A stretch of 64,000 nt of DNA from Flexivirga oryzae (GTDB lineage Bacteria; Actinomycetota; Actinomycetes; Actinomycetales; Dermatophilaceae), in contig NZ_JACHVQ010000002.1 in assembly GCF_014190805.1 (NCBI RefSeq), positions 62,001-126,000 on the forward strand, in the 5' to 3' direction. This document shows positions 1 through 9,035 of the stretch, piece after piece. The stretch's first letter is position 1. Every line of letters begins with the position of its first letter. The notes below the pieces were generated by a model. It was not told the DNA's origin. It saw nothing but the letters and a program-made list of their open reading frames with translations, and did not search any database. The position numbers were made by a program, and so were the translations under genes.

Positions 1-574
1 CACGGTCGCGGGTGAGCATCCGCTCGACCTGGCCGTGCTCGACGTCATGTTGCCGGACATGGACGGGTTCACCGTCACCCGCAAGCTCCGTGGCAACGGC
101 ATCGACCTGCCGATCGTGTTCCTCACCGCCCGCGACGCGGTCGAGGACAAGGTCAAGGGACTGACCGTGGGTGGTGACGACTACGTGACCAAGCCGTTCA
201 GCCTGGAGGAGGTCGTCGCCCGCATCCGCGCGGTGCTGCGCCGCACCCACGTCGACGACGACTCGCGCTCGACCGTGCAGGTCGCCGACCTCGAACTCGA
301 CGAGGACTCCCACGAGGTGCGCCGCGCCGGTCAGCTGATCGAGGTGTCCCCCACCGAGTTCAAACTGTTGCGTTACCTGATGCTCAACCAGGGCCGGGTG
401 CTGTCCAAGGCCCAGATCCTCGACCACGTCTGGGACTACGACTTCCGTGGCGAGGCGGGCATCGTCGAGAGCTACATCTCCTACCTGCGGCGCAAGATCG
501 ACGTCGGTGACGTCGCGCCGCTGATCCACACCAAGCGCGGCGTCGGTTACGTGCTGCGCGCACCGCGCGAGTGA
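1..574 (+). CDS. OmpR/PhoB-family response regulator, 5' end cut off
   Basis: The reading frame is open from the window edge, so the N-terminus is missing. The visible part begins just before the receiver phosphoacceptor block LDVMLPDMDG, whose first Asp (codon at 41-43) is the likely phosphorylation site. The receiver Lys block (VTKPF) follows. The C-terminal half is a winged-helix DNA-binding domain ending GVGYVLRA, typical of OmpR/PhoB regulators. The stop codon overlaps the GTG start of the histidine kinase, so the two are translationally coupled. The order regulator, kinase, HtrA-like protease matches mycobacterial mprA-mprB-pepD (family knowledge), which suggests control of an envelope-stress response. 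That specific role is inferred. Confidence 0.92.
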   Translation, partial: TVAGEHPLDLAVLDVMLPDMDGFTVTRKLRGNGIDLPIVFLTARDAVEDKVKGLTVGGDDYVTKPFSLEEVVARIRAVLRRTHVDDDSRSTVQVADLELDEDSHEVRRAGQLIEVSPTEFKLLRYLMLNQGRVLSKAQILDHVWDYDFRGEAGIVESYISYLRRKIDVGDVAPLIHTKRGVGYVLRAPRE

Positions 575-2127
575 CGGCCACGGACGACACCTCTTTACAG
601 CGTCGGGTCCGGCACGAACTGTCGGCCATGCCGCTCCGGCTGCGGCTGACCGTGCTGCTGATGGTGCTGCTCGCAGTCGCCATGCTCGCGACCGGCACCG
701 CCGTCACCACCCAGGTCCGCAGCTTCATGACGGGCCGCCAGGACGCCGAGTTGCGTGCTGCCAGTGCGCATCTGGTCGACGGTGCGGTCGCCAACGAGGC
801 GACCGAGCAGCGGGCGTTCGCCTACGTGCCGACCAATACCTACGCGATCGAGTTGCTGACGATCGACGGCCAGGAACGCAGCCTGATGACCGACCCGGGC
901 AACTCCTCCTCCGGCGGCAACCTGCCCGCCATACCCAGCCTGACCCGCAACGACCCACGGGTGAAGAGCGGGAAGGTCTTCAGCGTCGGCTCCCAGAGCG
1001 GTGACACCACCTGGCACGTGGTCGCCGGCACGGTCACCGACGAGGGCGTCACCTACGTCTACGCCGTCGCGGTGTCGATGGACCACACGGACGAGGTGAT
1101 CGAGCACCTCGAACTCGTCATGGTCCTCGTCGGGCTGGTGGCCCTGCTGGCCTGTGCGGCGCTGGGCTGGTTCGCCGTCCGCCGTGCACTGCTCCCGCTG
1201 CGCCAGATCGAGGACACTGCCAAGAAGATCGCCGGTGGCGACCTCACCCAACGTGTCCCCTCACCGAGTGCGCCGGACGAGGTCGGCAGCCTCAGCAAGT
1301 CGCTCAACGTCATGTTGGCCCGCATCGAGGACTCGTTCGCCGTGCGTCGTGCCTCCGAGGAGCGGATGCGGCGGTTCGTCGCCGACGCATCGCACGAGTT
1401 GCGCACGCCGCTCGCCACCGTGCGGGGGTATGCCGAACTCTTCCGCCAGGGCGCCGTGTCGGAGCCGGCCGACGTGCGCTCGGCGATGCGCCGCATCGAG
1501 AGCGAAGCGACCCGGATGGCCGCCATGGTCGACGACCTGCTGCTGCTCACCCGGCTCGAGCGGCGGCACAAGGACAACACCGAGAAGCCGCACACCCCCG
1601 TCGATCTCACCGTCCTGGCCGCCGACGCAGTCCAGGACGCGACCGCGATCGACCATGCCCGCGACGTCCGTCTCGTGGGGCTGCACGGCCCGGTCGGCCC
1701 CACCGTCGTGCTCGGCGACGACGCCGCGCTGCGCCAGGTCATCACCAACCTGGTCGCCAACGCGATCGGCTACACCCCGGCCGGCACACCGATCGAGGTC
1801 GCCGTCGGCGCGACGGATAGCACCGCGGAGCTGCGGGTCGTCGACCACGGGGACGGCATACCTGCCGCGCTGCACGACCGGATCTTCGAGCGCTTCTACC
1901 GGGCCGACGAGTCACGCAACAGCGAGCGCGGCGGCAGCGGGCTCGGGCTGGCGATCGTCACCGCGATCGTGGCGAGCCACAAGGGCGAGGTCGAGGTGCA
2001 GGACACCCCCGGTGGTGGTGCCACGTTCGTCGCGAAAATACCCTCGATGCACACGGACACCGACGCAGCCGCCGTCGAGCCGGCCGAGGACGAGCCACAG
2101 GAGACACACAGGTATGACGAAGCGTGA
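571..2127 (+). CDS. HAMP-domain sensor histidine kinase (MprB-like)
   Basis: A 518-residue membrane sensor kinase starting at a GTG that overlaps the regulator stop as GTGA. It has a transmembrane segment near residues 27-47, an extracytoplasmic sensor loop to about residue 175, a second membrane segment near 180-206 and then a HAMP linker. The phosphoacceptor His275 lies in DASHELRTPL. The ATPase domain shows the N box (NLVANAIGYTP), the G1 box (DHGDGIP) and the G2 box (GLGLAIV), so it should be active. It is expected to phosphorylate the upstream regulator. The neighbouring serine protease suggests that unfolded envelope protein is the signal, as in mycobacterial MprB; this is inferred from gene order. 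Confidence 0.93.
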   Translation: MTATDDTSLQRRVRHELSAMPLRLRLTVLLMVLLAVAMLATGTAVTTQVRSFMTGRQDAELRAASAHLVDGAVANEATEQRAFAYVPTNTYAIELLTIDGQERSLMTDPGNSSSGGNLPAIPSLTRNDPRVKSGKVFSVGSQSGDTTWHVVAGTVTDEGVTYVYAVAVSMDHTDEVIEHLELVMVLVGLVALLACAALGWFAVRRALLPLRQIEDTAKKIAGGDLTQRVPSPSAPDEVGSLSKSLNVMLARIEDSFAVRRASEERMRRFVADASHELRTPLATVRGYAELFRQGAVSEPADVRSAMRRIESEATRMAAMVDDLLLLTRLERRHKDNTEKPHTPVDLTVLAADAVQDATAIDHARDVRLVGLHGPVGPTVVLGDDAALRQVITNLVANAIGYTPAGTPIEVAVGATDSTAELRVVDHGDGIPAALHDRIFERFYRADESRNSERGGSGLGLAIVTAIVASHKGEVEVQDTPGGGATFVAKIPSMHTDTDAAAVEPAEDEPQETHRYDEA

Positions 2128-2201
2128 CAACAGCCGCGCGGCGTCGACTGAGAACAACACGACCACCGACGGCGGCAGAATCACCACGAGGGGTATCAAC
2201 G

Positions 2202-3770
2202 ATGTCGTTTGAGCAGCACCCTGACCAGGACGGCCAGGGTCGCGAGCCACAGGATGCCGAGCAGACCGGGCGCATCTACGGGGCTGACGACCACACCGCG
2301 CACCTACCTGCCCACCCACGCCCGCAGGACCCGTTCGGCGCACCACAGCAGCCGCAGGGGCAGCAGTCCGGCGCCCCGCACAACCCCTCCCCGCACTACG
2401 GCGCACCCCAACAACCCCAGTACGGCGCTCCGCAGCAGCCCGGGCAGTACGGCACCGAACAGCAGCCGGCGTATGCCGCGGCCGGCGCGCCCGCCGGGCC
2501 GTTCGCCCCGCCGACCCAGGCGCAGGGGGGCTCCGGCGGCCCCGGCTACGGCGCCCCGTCATACGTCTCGAACCAGCCGTACAACGGCGGGAACGGCGGG
2601 ACCCCGACGAAGAGCAAGCGATGGGCCGCGGTGCCGGTGGTCGCGGTGCTCGCCGCGGCACTGGCCAGTGGCGGCACCTACGCGCTGACCAAGGACAACG
2701 GCGGATCGTCCGCGGGCGGCGGATCGCACACGACCGTCGTACAGGCCAACTCGGCCGACTTCGGGTCTGGTGGGGTCAACTGGGCATCCGCGGCCAGCAA
2801 GGTCAGCCCCAGCGTCGTCTCGATCACGGTGATCGCCGGCAGCTCCGGCGACCAGGGTTCCGGTGTCGTGCTCGACAAGGCGGGCAACATCGTCACCAAC
2901 AACCACGTCGTGACCGGCGCGGGCGATGACCCGAAGGTCACGGTGACGCTCAGCGACAACCGCACCTACGAGGCGAAGGTCGTCGGCACCGACGTCAGCA
3001 CCGACCTGGCCGTCGTCAAACTGGTCAAGCCGCCCAGCAACCTTACGCCCGTCGCGTTCGGGGACGACAGCAAGCTCGTGGTCGGCCAGCCGGTGATGGC
3101 CGTCGGCAACCCGCTGGGCCTGGCCGGCACGGTGACCACCGGCATCGTGAGCGCCCTCAACCGCCCGGTGACCACTCACCAGGAGAGCGAGGACCAGCAG
3201 GACGACCCGTTCGGGCAGCAGGAGCAGTGCGGGGTCAACAACTGTTCGACCACCAACGCGATCCAGACCAGTGCGGCGATCAACCCCGGCAACTCCGGCG
3301 GCGCGCTGGTGACCGGCACCGGCAAACTCATCGGGATCAACTCCTCGATCGCCACTCTCGGCCAATCATCAGGTTCTTCCCAGTCGGGCAACATCGGGAT
3401 CGGGTTTGCTATCCCTGTGACCGTCGTCAAGAGCATCACCTCGCAGCTGATCAAGACCGGGTCGGTGAAGCACCCGCAGATCGGCGTGCAGGTGTCCAAT
3501 CGGGCCGCGACGGTCAAGCTCGGCGACTCCACCGAACCGGCCGCCAAGATCGTCTCGGTCATCAAGAACTCCCCCGCCGCCAAGGCGGGCGTCAAGGGCG
3601 GCGACCTGGTCACCAAGTTCGACGGCCAGCCGCTCGGCACACCCCCGTACGACTCGCTGATCGCCTACGTGCGAGCACACAACGTCGGGGACAAGGTCAC
3701 GCTGACCATCGTGCGCGATGGGAAGCAACAGAACGTCACGGTCACCCTGGGCGAGGCATCGTCCGGGTAG
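2202..3770 (+). CDS. Membrane-anchored HtrA/DegP-type serine protease with PDZ domain (PepD-like)
   Basis: This 522-residue protein has a Pro/Gln/Gly-Tyr-rich cytoplasmic tail (about residues 1-125), one membrane segment (KRWAAVPVVAVLAAALASG region), a trypsin-like domain and a C-terminal PDZ domain. The catalytic triad is visible: His in VTNNHVV, Asp in STDLAVV and Ser in NPGNSGGAL. I chose ATG 2202 because GAGGGG lies about nine bases upstream; an in-frame GTG at 2124 overlapping the kinase stop would add 26 residues. Homologous proteases act outside the membrane as protease-chaperones and feed back on the MprAB system. It is the last gene of the operon and is followed by a strong hairpin. 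Confidence 0.93.
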   Translation: MSFEQHPDQDGQGREPQDAEQTGRIYGADDHTAHLPAHPRPQDPFGAPQQPQGQQSGAPHNPSPHYGAPQQPQYGAPQQPGQYGTEQQPAYAAAGAPAGPFAPPTQAQGGSGGPGYGAPSYVSNQPYNGGNGGTPTKSKRWAAVPVVAVLAAALASGGTYALTKDNGGSSAGGGSHTTVVQANSADFGSGGVNWASAASKVSPSVVSITVIAGSSGDQGSGVVLDKAGNIVTNNHVVTGAGDDPKVTVTLSDNRTYEAKVVGTDVSTDLAVVKLVKPPSNLTPVAFGDDSKLVVGQPVMAVGNPLGLAGTVTTGIVSALNRPVTTHQESEDQQDDPFGQQEQCGVNNCSTTNAIQTSAAINPGNSGGALVTGTGKLIGINSSIATLGQSSGSSQSGNIGIGFAIPVTVVKSITSQLIKTGSVKHPQIGVQVSNRAATVKLGDSTEPAAKIVSVIKNSPAAKAGVKGGDLVTKFDGQPLGTPPYDSLIAYVRAHNVGDKVTLTIVRDGKQQNVTVTLGEASSG

Positions 3771-3866
3771 GCCGCGACGAAGGACCCCCGGGCAACTCTC
3801 CCTTCCTCCGTGCCCGGTAGGTCCTGACGGGGTGGATCCGGCTTGTGACGGGGCCGGATCTCGCGA

Positions 3867-3934
3867 GGGGCGCCTCCGACGGCGTGGGTGAATCGAGCAA
3901 TCGCTCTTCCCCACCCGCCCGGAGGCGCCCCTTT
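3867..3934 (+). terminator. Rho-independent terminator after the protease operon
   Basis: Perfect 12-base arms GGGGCGCCTCCG (3867-3878) and CGGAGGCGCCCC (3920-3931) are followed by TTT. The long loop can itself fold, with a GAGC/GCTC mini-stem at its centre. It sits about 100 bases after the protease stop codon. Between the stop and the hairpin I see no gene. Confidence 0.8.
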
Positions 3935-3948
3935 GTCATGCGCGCGAC

Positions 3949-3983
3949 GGGGGTATGACGACCCCGACGTCGTCATACCCCCG
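3949..3983. repeat. Inverted pair of GTATGACG words forming a perfect hairpin
   Basis: Two 15-base arms, CGGGGGTATGACGAC and GTCGTCATACCCCCG, are perfectly complementary with a five-base loop. Each arm carries the genome-wide word GTATGNCG in opposite orientation. This arrangement, intergenic and just after a terminator, resembles the paired uptake sequences that form terminators in Neisseria. That comparison is an analogy only. The following bases to 4080 contain no recognisable gene and probably held the promoter of the next, broken gene. Confidence 0.7.
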
Positions 3984-4092
3984 TACGAGGGTCCGGCCCG
4001 AAATCGTGCTGCTGGACAGTACCGCGCTGCGGGTCGCCCTCCTTAGCGTGATCGGCACAGGCCCCTTTCCCTCCAACACGATGAGGACTCCC

Positions 4093-4230
4093 ATGGCCAT
4101 CGCGCACCTGACTCGGGACTTCACCAACGGAAGTGTTTCCTTCTGGCACCGGCAGAACGGCATATCCGCGCCCCGCCCGGCGCTCCAGGGCGACCGGGAG
4201 TACGACGTGGCGATCGTCGGGGCCGGGCTG
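4093..4230 (+). pseudogene. N-terminal stump of an FAD-dependent amine/amino-acid oxidoreductase
   Basis: From ATG 4093 (GAGGA six bases upstream) the frame encodes about 46 residues typical of the start of DadA-like FAD oxidoreductases: a FxxGxVSFWHRQ block and then a Rossmann dinucleotide-binding strand DVAIVGAGL. After about base 4231 the homology stops, and the frame simply reads the antisense of the neighbouring berberine-bridge oxidase until a stop at 4749. The remaining roughly 400 codons expected for this family are gone. The most direct explanation is a deletion or rearrangement that fused this 5' end tail-on to the 3' end of the convergent gene. Confidence 0.8.
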
Positions 4231-4239
4231 ATCCGCTGC

Positions 4240-5598
4240 TCAGGCCGGGCGGATGTTCTGGTTGCACCGGAAGGTGTTGTCCGGGTCGTACTCTCCCTTG
4301 ACCGCCGCGAGCCGGTCGTAGTTGGCGCCGTAACTCGCGCGGACCCGGTCCTGTCCCTCGTCCATCATGAAGTTCACGTAGGCGGCGCCGGCCGAGTAGG
4401 GGTGGACGGCGTCGTGGTAGTCCTTCGTCCACGTGCTGATCGCGGGTGCGTTGGCCGGGTCGGGGTCGACGCCGACGATCACCTGGGAGAAGTTGACGTC
4501 GCGGTGGGCCCAGGCCGTGTCCTGCGTACCCACCCGGTGCACGGCCCCGTCCACCGGGTAGATGTGCATCTGCGACAGGGGCGTGGGTGCCAGCTCGCCG
4601 AAGCGGGCGTGCTGGTCGATGGCCGCGTCGGGGATCTCCCGGAACAGGTCGCCGCGCCAGTACCACTGCAGGCCGGTCGGCAACAGTCCGTCGAACATCC
4701 CCTGCAAGGCGGGGTATGGCGCCTCGCCGGTGCCGTCCCACGCCGGTGACAGCTCACGCACCGGGGCCAGCGCATCGCCGGCGTCCGCCGGGTCGCCGGT
4801 GTAGCACCACACGATCGCGCACGCCTTGTGCAGGTGGAACGGCTCGGGGAAGGGCGCGACCGGCGGCACGGTCATGGTCACGAAGAAGCCGTACAGGTCC
4901 TCCGGCGCCGCCGGCAGGAAGTCCCGGTACCAGCGCAGCACGTCGCCGGTCGCGGCGGCAGGCCACGCGGTCGGCCCGCACACGACGGTCGACACCGGGT
5001 GCAGCCGCAACGTGAACGAGGTGACGATGCCGAAGTTCCCGCCGCCGCCCCGGATCGCCCAGAACAGGTCGGGGTGCTCGTCCTCGGATGCGGTGACGAC
5101 GCGCCCGTCGGCCAGCACGACCTCGGCGGACAACAGGTTGTCGATGGTCAGGCCGTACTTGCGGGAGAGGTAGCCGTGCCCGCCGCCCAGGGTCAGGCCG
5201 CCGACACCGGTCGATCCGACGACGCCGGCCGGTGTCGCGAGTCCGTGTGCGCCGGTCGCCGCGTCGAGCTCGTGGAGCGTCACACCGCCCTGGGCCCGGG
5301 CGATGCGCGCGTCGGCGTCGACGTCGATCGCCGACATCGGCGACAGGTCGATGACCATGCCGTCGTCGACGACGCCGAAACCCGGCCCCGAGTGGCCGCC
5401 GCCGCGCACCGCGACGGCGAGGCCATTGCGCCGTGCTTCCGCGAGCGCGTCCTGTATGTCGACGGAGTTGCGGCAGTATGCGATCGCGGCGGGACGCCGG
5501 TCGATCATCGCGTTGTAGACCCGGCGTGCGTCGTCGTAGTCGGGGTCGCTCGCCCGCACGACGCCACCGGCAGTTCTGCGGTCCGAGATGGTGGTCAT
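4240..5598 (-). CDS. FAD-linked oxidase, berberine-bridge (BBE) family
   Basis: A 452-residue flavoprotein. The PP-loop FAD domain carries RGGGHSGPGFG, whose His is the usual 8-alpha covalent flavin attachment, followed by TLGGGHGYLSRKYGL. The position that is Cys in bicovalent family members reads VVGSTG here, so attachment is probably single. The C-terminus has the BBE signature (NYDRL, then a YDPDNTF block). ATG 5598 is preferred over the longer frame because AAGGAG lies nine bases upstream. Substrate unknown; relatives oxidise sugars, alkaloids or polyketides. It is divergent from a large LuxR-type regulator, a plausible controller. Its 3' end abuts a truncated FAD oxidoreductase. Confidence 0.9.
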   Translation of the reverse strand: MTTISDRRTAGGVVRASDPDYDDARRVYNAMIDRRPAAIAYCRNSVDIQDALAEARRNGLAVAVRGGGHSGPGFGVVDDGMVIDLSPMSAIDVDADARIARAQGGVTLHELDAATGAHGLATPAGVVGSTGVGGLTLGGGHGYLSRKYGLTIDNLLSAEVVLADGRVVTASEDEHPDLFWAIRGGGGNFGIVTSFTLRLHPVSTVVCGPTAWPAAATGDVLRWYRDFLPAAPEDLYGFFVTMTVPPVAPFPEPFHLHKACAIVWCYTGDPADAGDALAPVRELSPAWDGTGEAPYPALQGMFDGLLPTGLQWYWRGDLFREIPDAAIDQHARFGELAPTPLSQMHIYPVDGAVHRVGTQDTAWAHRDVNFSQVIVGVDPDPANAPAISTWTKDYHDAVHPYSAGAAYVNFMMDEGQDRVRASYGANYDRLAAVKGEYDPDNTFRCNQNIRPA

Positions 5599-5705
5599 GA
5601 GCGCGCTCCTTCGTCGTATGCCGTGCTCCGTCGACATTCAGCGTCGCGCCACCGCACCGGGCGCGTCATGACCTGATCTGGCCCACTTCGGCCGGCGAGC
5701 GCATA

Positions 5706-5717
5706 GTCAGAACTGAC
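5706..5717. promoter_or_regulatory. Candidate operator between the BBE oxidase and LuxR-type regulator
   Basis: The perfect short inverted repeat GTCAGAACTGAC lies in the 154-base divergent intergenic space, 36 bases before the regulator start. A role as binding site for the adjacent regulator is a guess from position. Confidence 0.3.
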
Positions 5718-5752
5718 CATGTGTGCGTCCACGCCGGCGATAAAATCAGCGG

Positions 5753-8668
5753 ATGGAGTGGCCGGCGATACCACTGCCACGTCGCTTCCAGGTGGCGCGC
5801 CGCTCCCGACTGGTCGGCCGGCGTCACGAACTGGCCGAGCTGGAGGGCATCTGGTCACGAGTCGAGGACGGCGACGGTCAGGTCGTGCTGCTCGGCGGCG
5901 AACCGGGCGCGGGCAAGACCCGGCTGGCGGTCGAGGTCGCCGGTGCACTGCACGACCACGGCGTCCCGGTGCTGATCGCCGCCGCCGGCAAGGACGCCGG
6001 GGTCCCCTACCAGCCGGTGGTCGAACTGCTCGACCACCTCTTCGAGCACGCGCCCTGCTGCGCCACCGAGCGCGGCGAGGTGTGCCCGCTACTGGCCGGC
6101 GCGCCATACGACCTGGGGCGGATCTCGGGTCGGGCGGCCCGGCACCACGCGCCCGAGGTGACCCGGACGTCCGGTGACGCCCGCCGCGACCTGTTCGACG
6201 CACTGGCGATGCTGCTGCGCCGGCTGGCCGAGGAGCAACCGCTGGCCGTCGTCCTCGACGACCTGCAGTGGGCGACGCAGCCCACGGTCGCGCTGCTGAA
6301 GCACGTGGCGGGCTCGACCGTCGACTCCCGGCTGCTGCTGATGGCCACCTTCCGGACCACGGCGCCCGACCGTTCGCCCGAGTTGAGCGAACACCTGGCC
6401 GACCTGCACCGGCTGGACGGCGTGCACCGCCTCGACCTCGGCGGCCTGGACACCGCAGCGATCGCCGACTTCGTCAGCGAGCACGCCGGCATCTCCGCGT
6501 CGGCCGCCCGGCAACCCGCGTCGATCCTGCGCGACCGCACCGGCGGCAACCCCTTCTACCTGCGCGAGATGTGGACCGACGTGCAGCGGCACGGCGGGGT
6601 GGAGTCCCTGCGGGACGGCCGCAGCGTGCCGGCGTCGATCGCCGACACGATCGCCGTCCGGCTGGCGGGAGTGGGGCCCGAGGTGCTCGAAATCGTCCAG
6701 CTGGCAGCAGTTCTCGGCGACTCCTTCGACATCGCGACCCTGGTGACCGCCAGCGAGGTCGGCGGCACCCGCAGCGTCGAGGCGGTCGACTCGGCCGTGT
6801 CCGCGGGGTTGCTCGAGGCCGTCGACGACCCACCGGCCCGCTACGGGTTCGTCCACTCGCTCACCCGGCAGGTCGTGCTCGACCGGCTGCCCGCCGCCCG
6901 CCTGCAACCCCTGCACGCGCAGGCCGCGCACGCGCTCGATCGTGGTCCGGAGACCTCACCCGACCTCTACCCGCGGCTGGCGCACCACTACCTGTGCGCG
7001 CATCCGCTCGGCTATCGCGAGCAGGCCTACCGCTACGCGTGCCTCGCGGCCCGGCAGGCCGCGCACAGCTTGGCCTTCGAGGACGCCGCCGGGTGGTTCG
7101 AGCGTGCGGCGGCGCTGCCCGAGACCGCGGCCGACGAGGTGGCCGACTCGCTCTTCGGGGCCGCCCAGAACTACCTGCGCGCCAGCGAGTTCGCCCGCGC
7201 CAGGGACATCTACGACCGGCTCACCGAGATGCCCGATCCCCTCACCCGGCTCCGCGCGGCGATGGGTTTCGAGGACACCAACTGGCGGCCGGGCCCGATC
7301 GACGCCCGCGCCGCTGAACTGCTCGCCACCGCGATCGCCGACTGCGGCCTGCCGGAGGACGACGTGCGGCACGTGCGCGCGACGGCATCGTTGGCGCGGG
7401 CGCTGGCGTTCGCCGGGCAACACGACCGGGCCGAGTCGCTGGGTAGTCGGGCCATGGCGATGGCGCGCCGGACCGACGACCGCGCCACGGTGATGCACAC
7501 CCTGCGTACCGGGCTCTGGCACGATCTGCTGCCCGGTGGCGTCGACCGTCAACTGGACCGGGTCCGGGAGCTGACCGCACTCGCACGCGAAGCCGTCGAT
7601 CACGAATCCCTCGCCGAGGCAGCGCATTTCGGCGCGCTGGCGAGTTACCTCGCGGGCCGCCCGGTGGAGCTGGAGGGATACATCCGGCAGGAGCGTGCCG
7701 CCGCCGCGTCGGGCCGGCAGCCGTTCATGGACTACACCGCGACCTGCATGATGCAGAGCAGAGCGTTCCGCCGTGGCGAGTTCGACGAGGCGGAACGGCT
7801 CGCCGACGCCGCCCTGCAGATCGGCGAGTTCGACGCCGAGTCGACCGACGGTCCGCACAGTGTGCAGCTGTTCATGATCCGCCGGGAGACCGGGCGGCTG
7901 GACGCGGTGCGTCCGCTGGTGACCGGACAGGAGCAGTTCGCCGGCCGCTGGTTGCCGGGGCTGCTCGCCCTCTACACCGAATTGGGGCTCACCGACGGCA
8001 TGCGACGCACGTTGCGCACCCTGCTGGCACGGGACGTGGAGTCGTATGTCGCCGACGCGCGCTTCCCGATCGAGCTGGCCTTCCTGGCCGACGCCGCCGC
8101 CGATCTGGCCGACGCCGAAGCCATGGACACCCTGCTGCCCTTCCTCACCGCGTACGCGGGCGGGAACATCGCGACCGGCCAGTTCGTGGCGGTGTTCGGC
8201 AGCGCCGACCGCTACCTGGCCCGCTTCGCCGAGGCCGGCGGCGACCACGGGGCCGCTGACCGGCTCTTCGCGTCCGCGCTGGCCATGGACCGGCGGATGG
8301 GCTCTGCCGTGCACATCGCCGAGACCCTTGCCCGGCACGCCGTCGTACTGCACCGCCGCGGCGACGACCCGGCCCGCGCCGCCCGGCTGGCCGCGGAGGC
8401 CCGCTCCCACGCCGAGCCGATCCGGCAGCTGCGGGTGCTGCGCTGGCTGGACGCGATATCGGTGGGTGCCACGCCGGACGGGCTGACCGGCCGCGAACTC
8501 GACGTGCTGCGGCTGTTGGCGGCCGGCCTCAGCAACCGGGAGATCGGGGCGCAGTTGTTCATCAGCGCCAACACCGCCGCCAATCACGTGCGCAGCATCC
8601 TGCTGAAGACCGGTGCGACCAACCGCACCCAGGCGGCGCGGTACGCCACCGACCACGATCTGGTCTGA
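5753..8668 (+). CDS. Large ATP-binding LuxR-family (LAL) transcriptional regulator
   Basis: A 971-residue regulator of the LAL type. The N-terminal AAA/STAND ATPase has Walker A GEPGAGKTRL near residue 45 and a Walker B-like LAVVLDDLQWA near residue 165. A long alpha-helical TPR-like middle region follows. The C-terminal LuxR helix-turn-helix is clear: LTGRELDVLRLLAAGLSNREIG and then a recognition helix with ANTAANHVRS. Such proteins usually bind an inducer and ATP before activating transcription of catabolic or secondary-metabolite genes. The divergent BBE oxidase is the obvious candidate target. The start is the first ATG; no strong ribosome site is visible. Confidence 0.92.
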   Translation: MEWPAIPLPRRFQVARRSRLVGRRHELAELEGIWSRVEDGDGQVVLLGGEPGAGKTRLAVEVAGALHDHGVPVLIAAAGKDAGVPYQPVVELLDHLFEHAPCCATERGEVCPLLAGAPYDLGRISGRAARHHAPEVTRTSGDARRDLFDALAMLLRRLAEEQPLAVVLDDLQWATQPTVALLKHVAGSTVDSRLLLMATFRTTAPDRSPELSEHLADLHRLDGVHRLDLGGLDTAAIADFVSEHAGISASAARQPASILRDRTGGNPFYLREMWTDVQRHGGVESLRDGRSVPASIADTIAVRLAGVGPEVLEIVQLAAVLGDSFDIATLVTASEVGGTRSVEAVDSAVSAGLLEAVDDPPARYGFVHSLTRQVVLDRLPAARLQPLHAQAAHALDRGPETSPDLYPRLAHHYLCAHPLGYREQAYRYACLAARQAAHSLAFEDAAGWFERAAALPETAADEVADSLFGAAQNYLRASEFARARDIYDRLTEMPDPLTRLRAAMGFEDTNWRPGPIDARAAELLATAIADCGLPEDDVRHVRATASLARALAFAGQHDRAESLGSRAMAMARRTDDRATVMHTLRTGLWHDLLPGGVDRQLDRVRELTALAREAVDHESLAEAAHFGALASYLAGRPVELEGYIRQERAAAASGRQPFMDYTATCMMQSRAFRRGEFDEAERLADAALQIGEFDAESTDGPHSVQLFMIRRETGRLDAVRPLVTGQEQFAGRWLPGLLALYTELGLTDGMRRTLRTLLARDVESYVADARFPIELAFLADAAADLADAEAMDTLLPFLTAYAGGNIATGQFVAVFGSADRYLARFAEAGGDHGAADRLFASALAMDRRMGSAVHIAETLARHAVVLHRRGDDPARAARLAAEARSHAEPIRQLRVLRWLDAISVGATPDGLTGRELDVLRLLAAGLSNREIGAQLFISANTAANHVRSILLKTGATNRTQAARYATDHDLV

Positions 8669-8698
8669 GCCGGAGCCGGAGCCGGACGACCGGCGAGT

Positions 8699-8760
8699 CT
8701 GACGGCCGGATTCACCGCTGACGGCCGAATTCGGCCGTCACTCGTGAATCCGGCCGTCAG
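8699..8760. repeat. Nested double palindrome made of four TGACGGCCG units
   Basis: The outer arms CTGACGGCCGGATTCAC (8699-8715) and GTGAATCCGGCCGTCAG (8744-8760) are perfectly complementary. Inside lies a second perfect 22-base palindrome (8719-8740) built from the same TGACGGCCGAATTC half. It sits after the LuxR-type regulator and overlaps the stop codon of the convergent DUF4242 gene. It may work as a bidirectional terminator, but no T-tract follows. Confidence 0.7.
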
Positions 8761-9035
8761 TGTTGGTGCAGGGGCTCCAGCGTCGCGTCCGGCAGGATCC
8801 GGTCACTCACCTCGACGATCTCGTCGGCGGGTATGCCGGCACGACTCGCGGCCCGCCGGATCGCCTCCGGGGACGGCGCCTCGTAGAGGCAGTAGGTCTT
8901 GCGCTTGTCGGCGGACAGGAACGAGTAGAGCCAGCGCACGTCCTCGTCCAGATTGATCCGATTGATCCCGTCAGCGTCCTCGGTGTCCAGCTCCAACGCC
9001 TCGGCGAACCGCCGCTCCACCACGAAGATCGGCAT
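8757..9035 (-). CDS. DUF4242 small protein (SCO4226-like, possible metal-binding)
   Basis: A 92-residue protein starting MPIFVVERRF and containing a WLYSFLSADKRKTYCLYEAP block, typical of DUF4242 proteins. From memory, a Streptomyces member (SCO4226) binds nickel. I chose the ATG at 9035, with GGGGT about nine bases upstream, because only from there does the sequence look like the family. The longer open frame upstream is Arg-rich and is the antisense of the next gene's 5' region. It is divergent from the HelD-like gene. Function otherwise unknown. Confidence 0.8.
   Translation of the reverse strand: MPIFVVERRFAEALELDTEDADGINRINLDEDVRWLYSFLSADKRKTYCLYEAPSPEAIRRAASRAGIPADEIVEVSDRILPDATLEPLHQH

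Noticed and set aside
3955..4749. 264-codon plus-strand gene
   Set aside because: Only the segment 4093-4230 resembles a protein family; the rest is antisense of the BBE oxidase, so it is recorded as a pseudogene.
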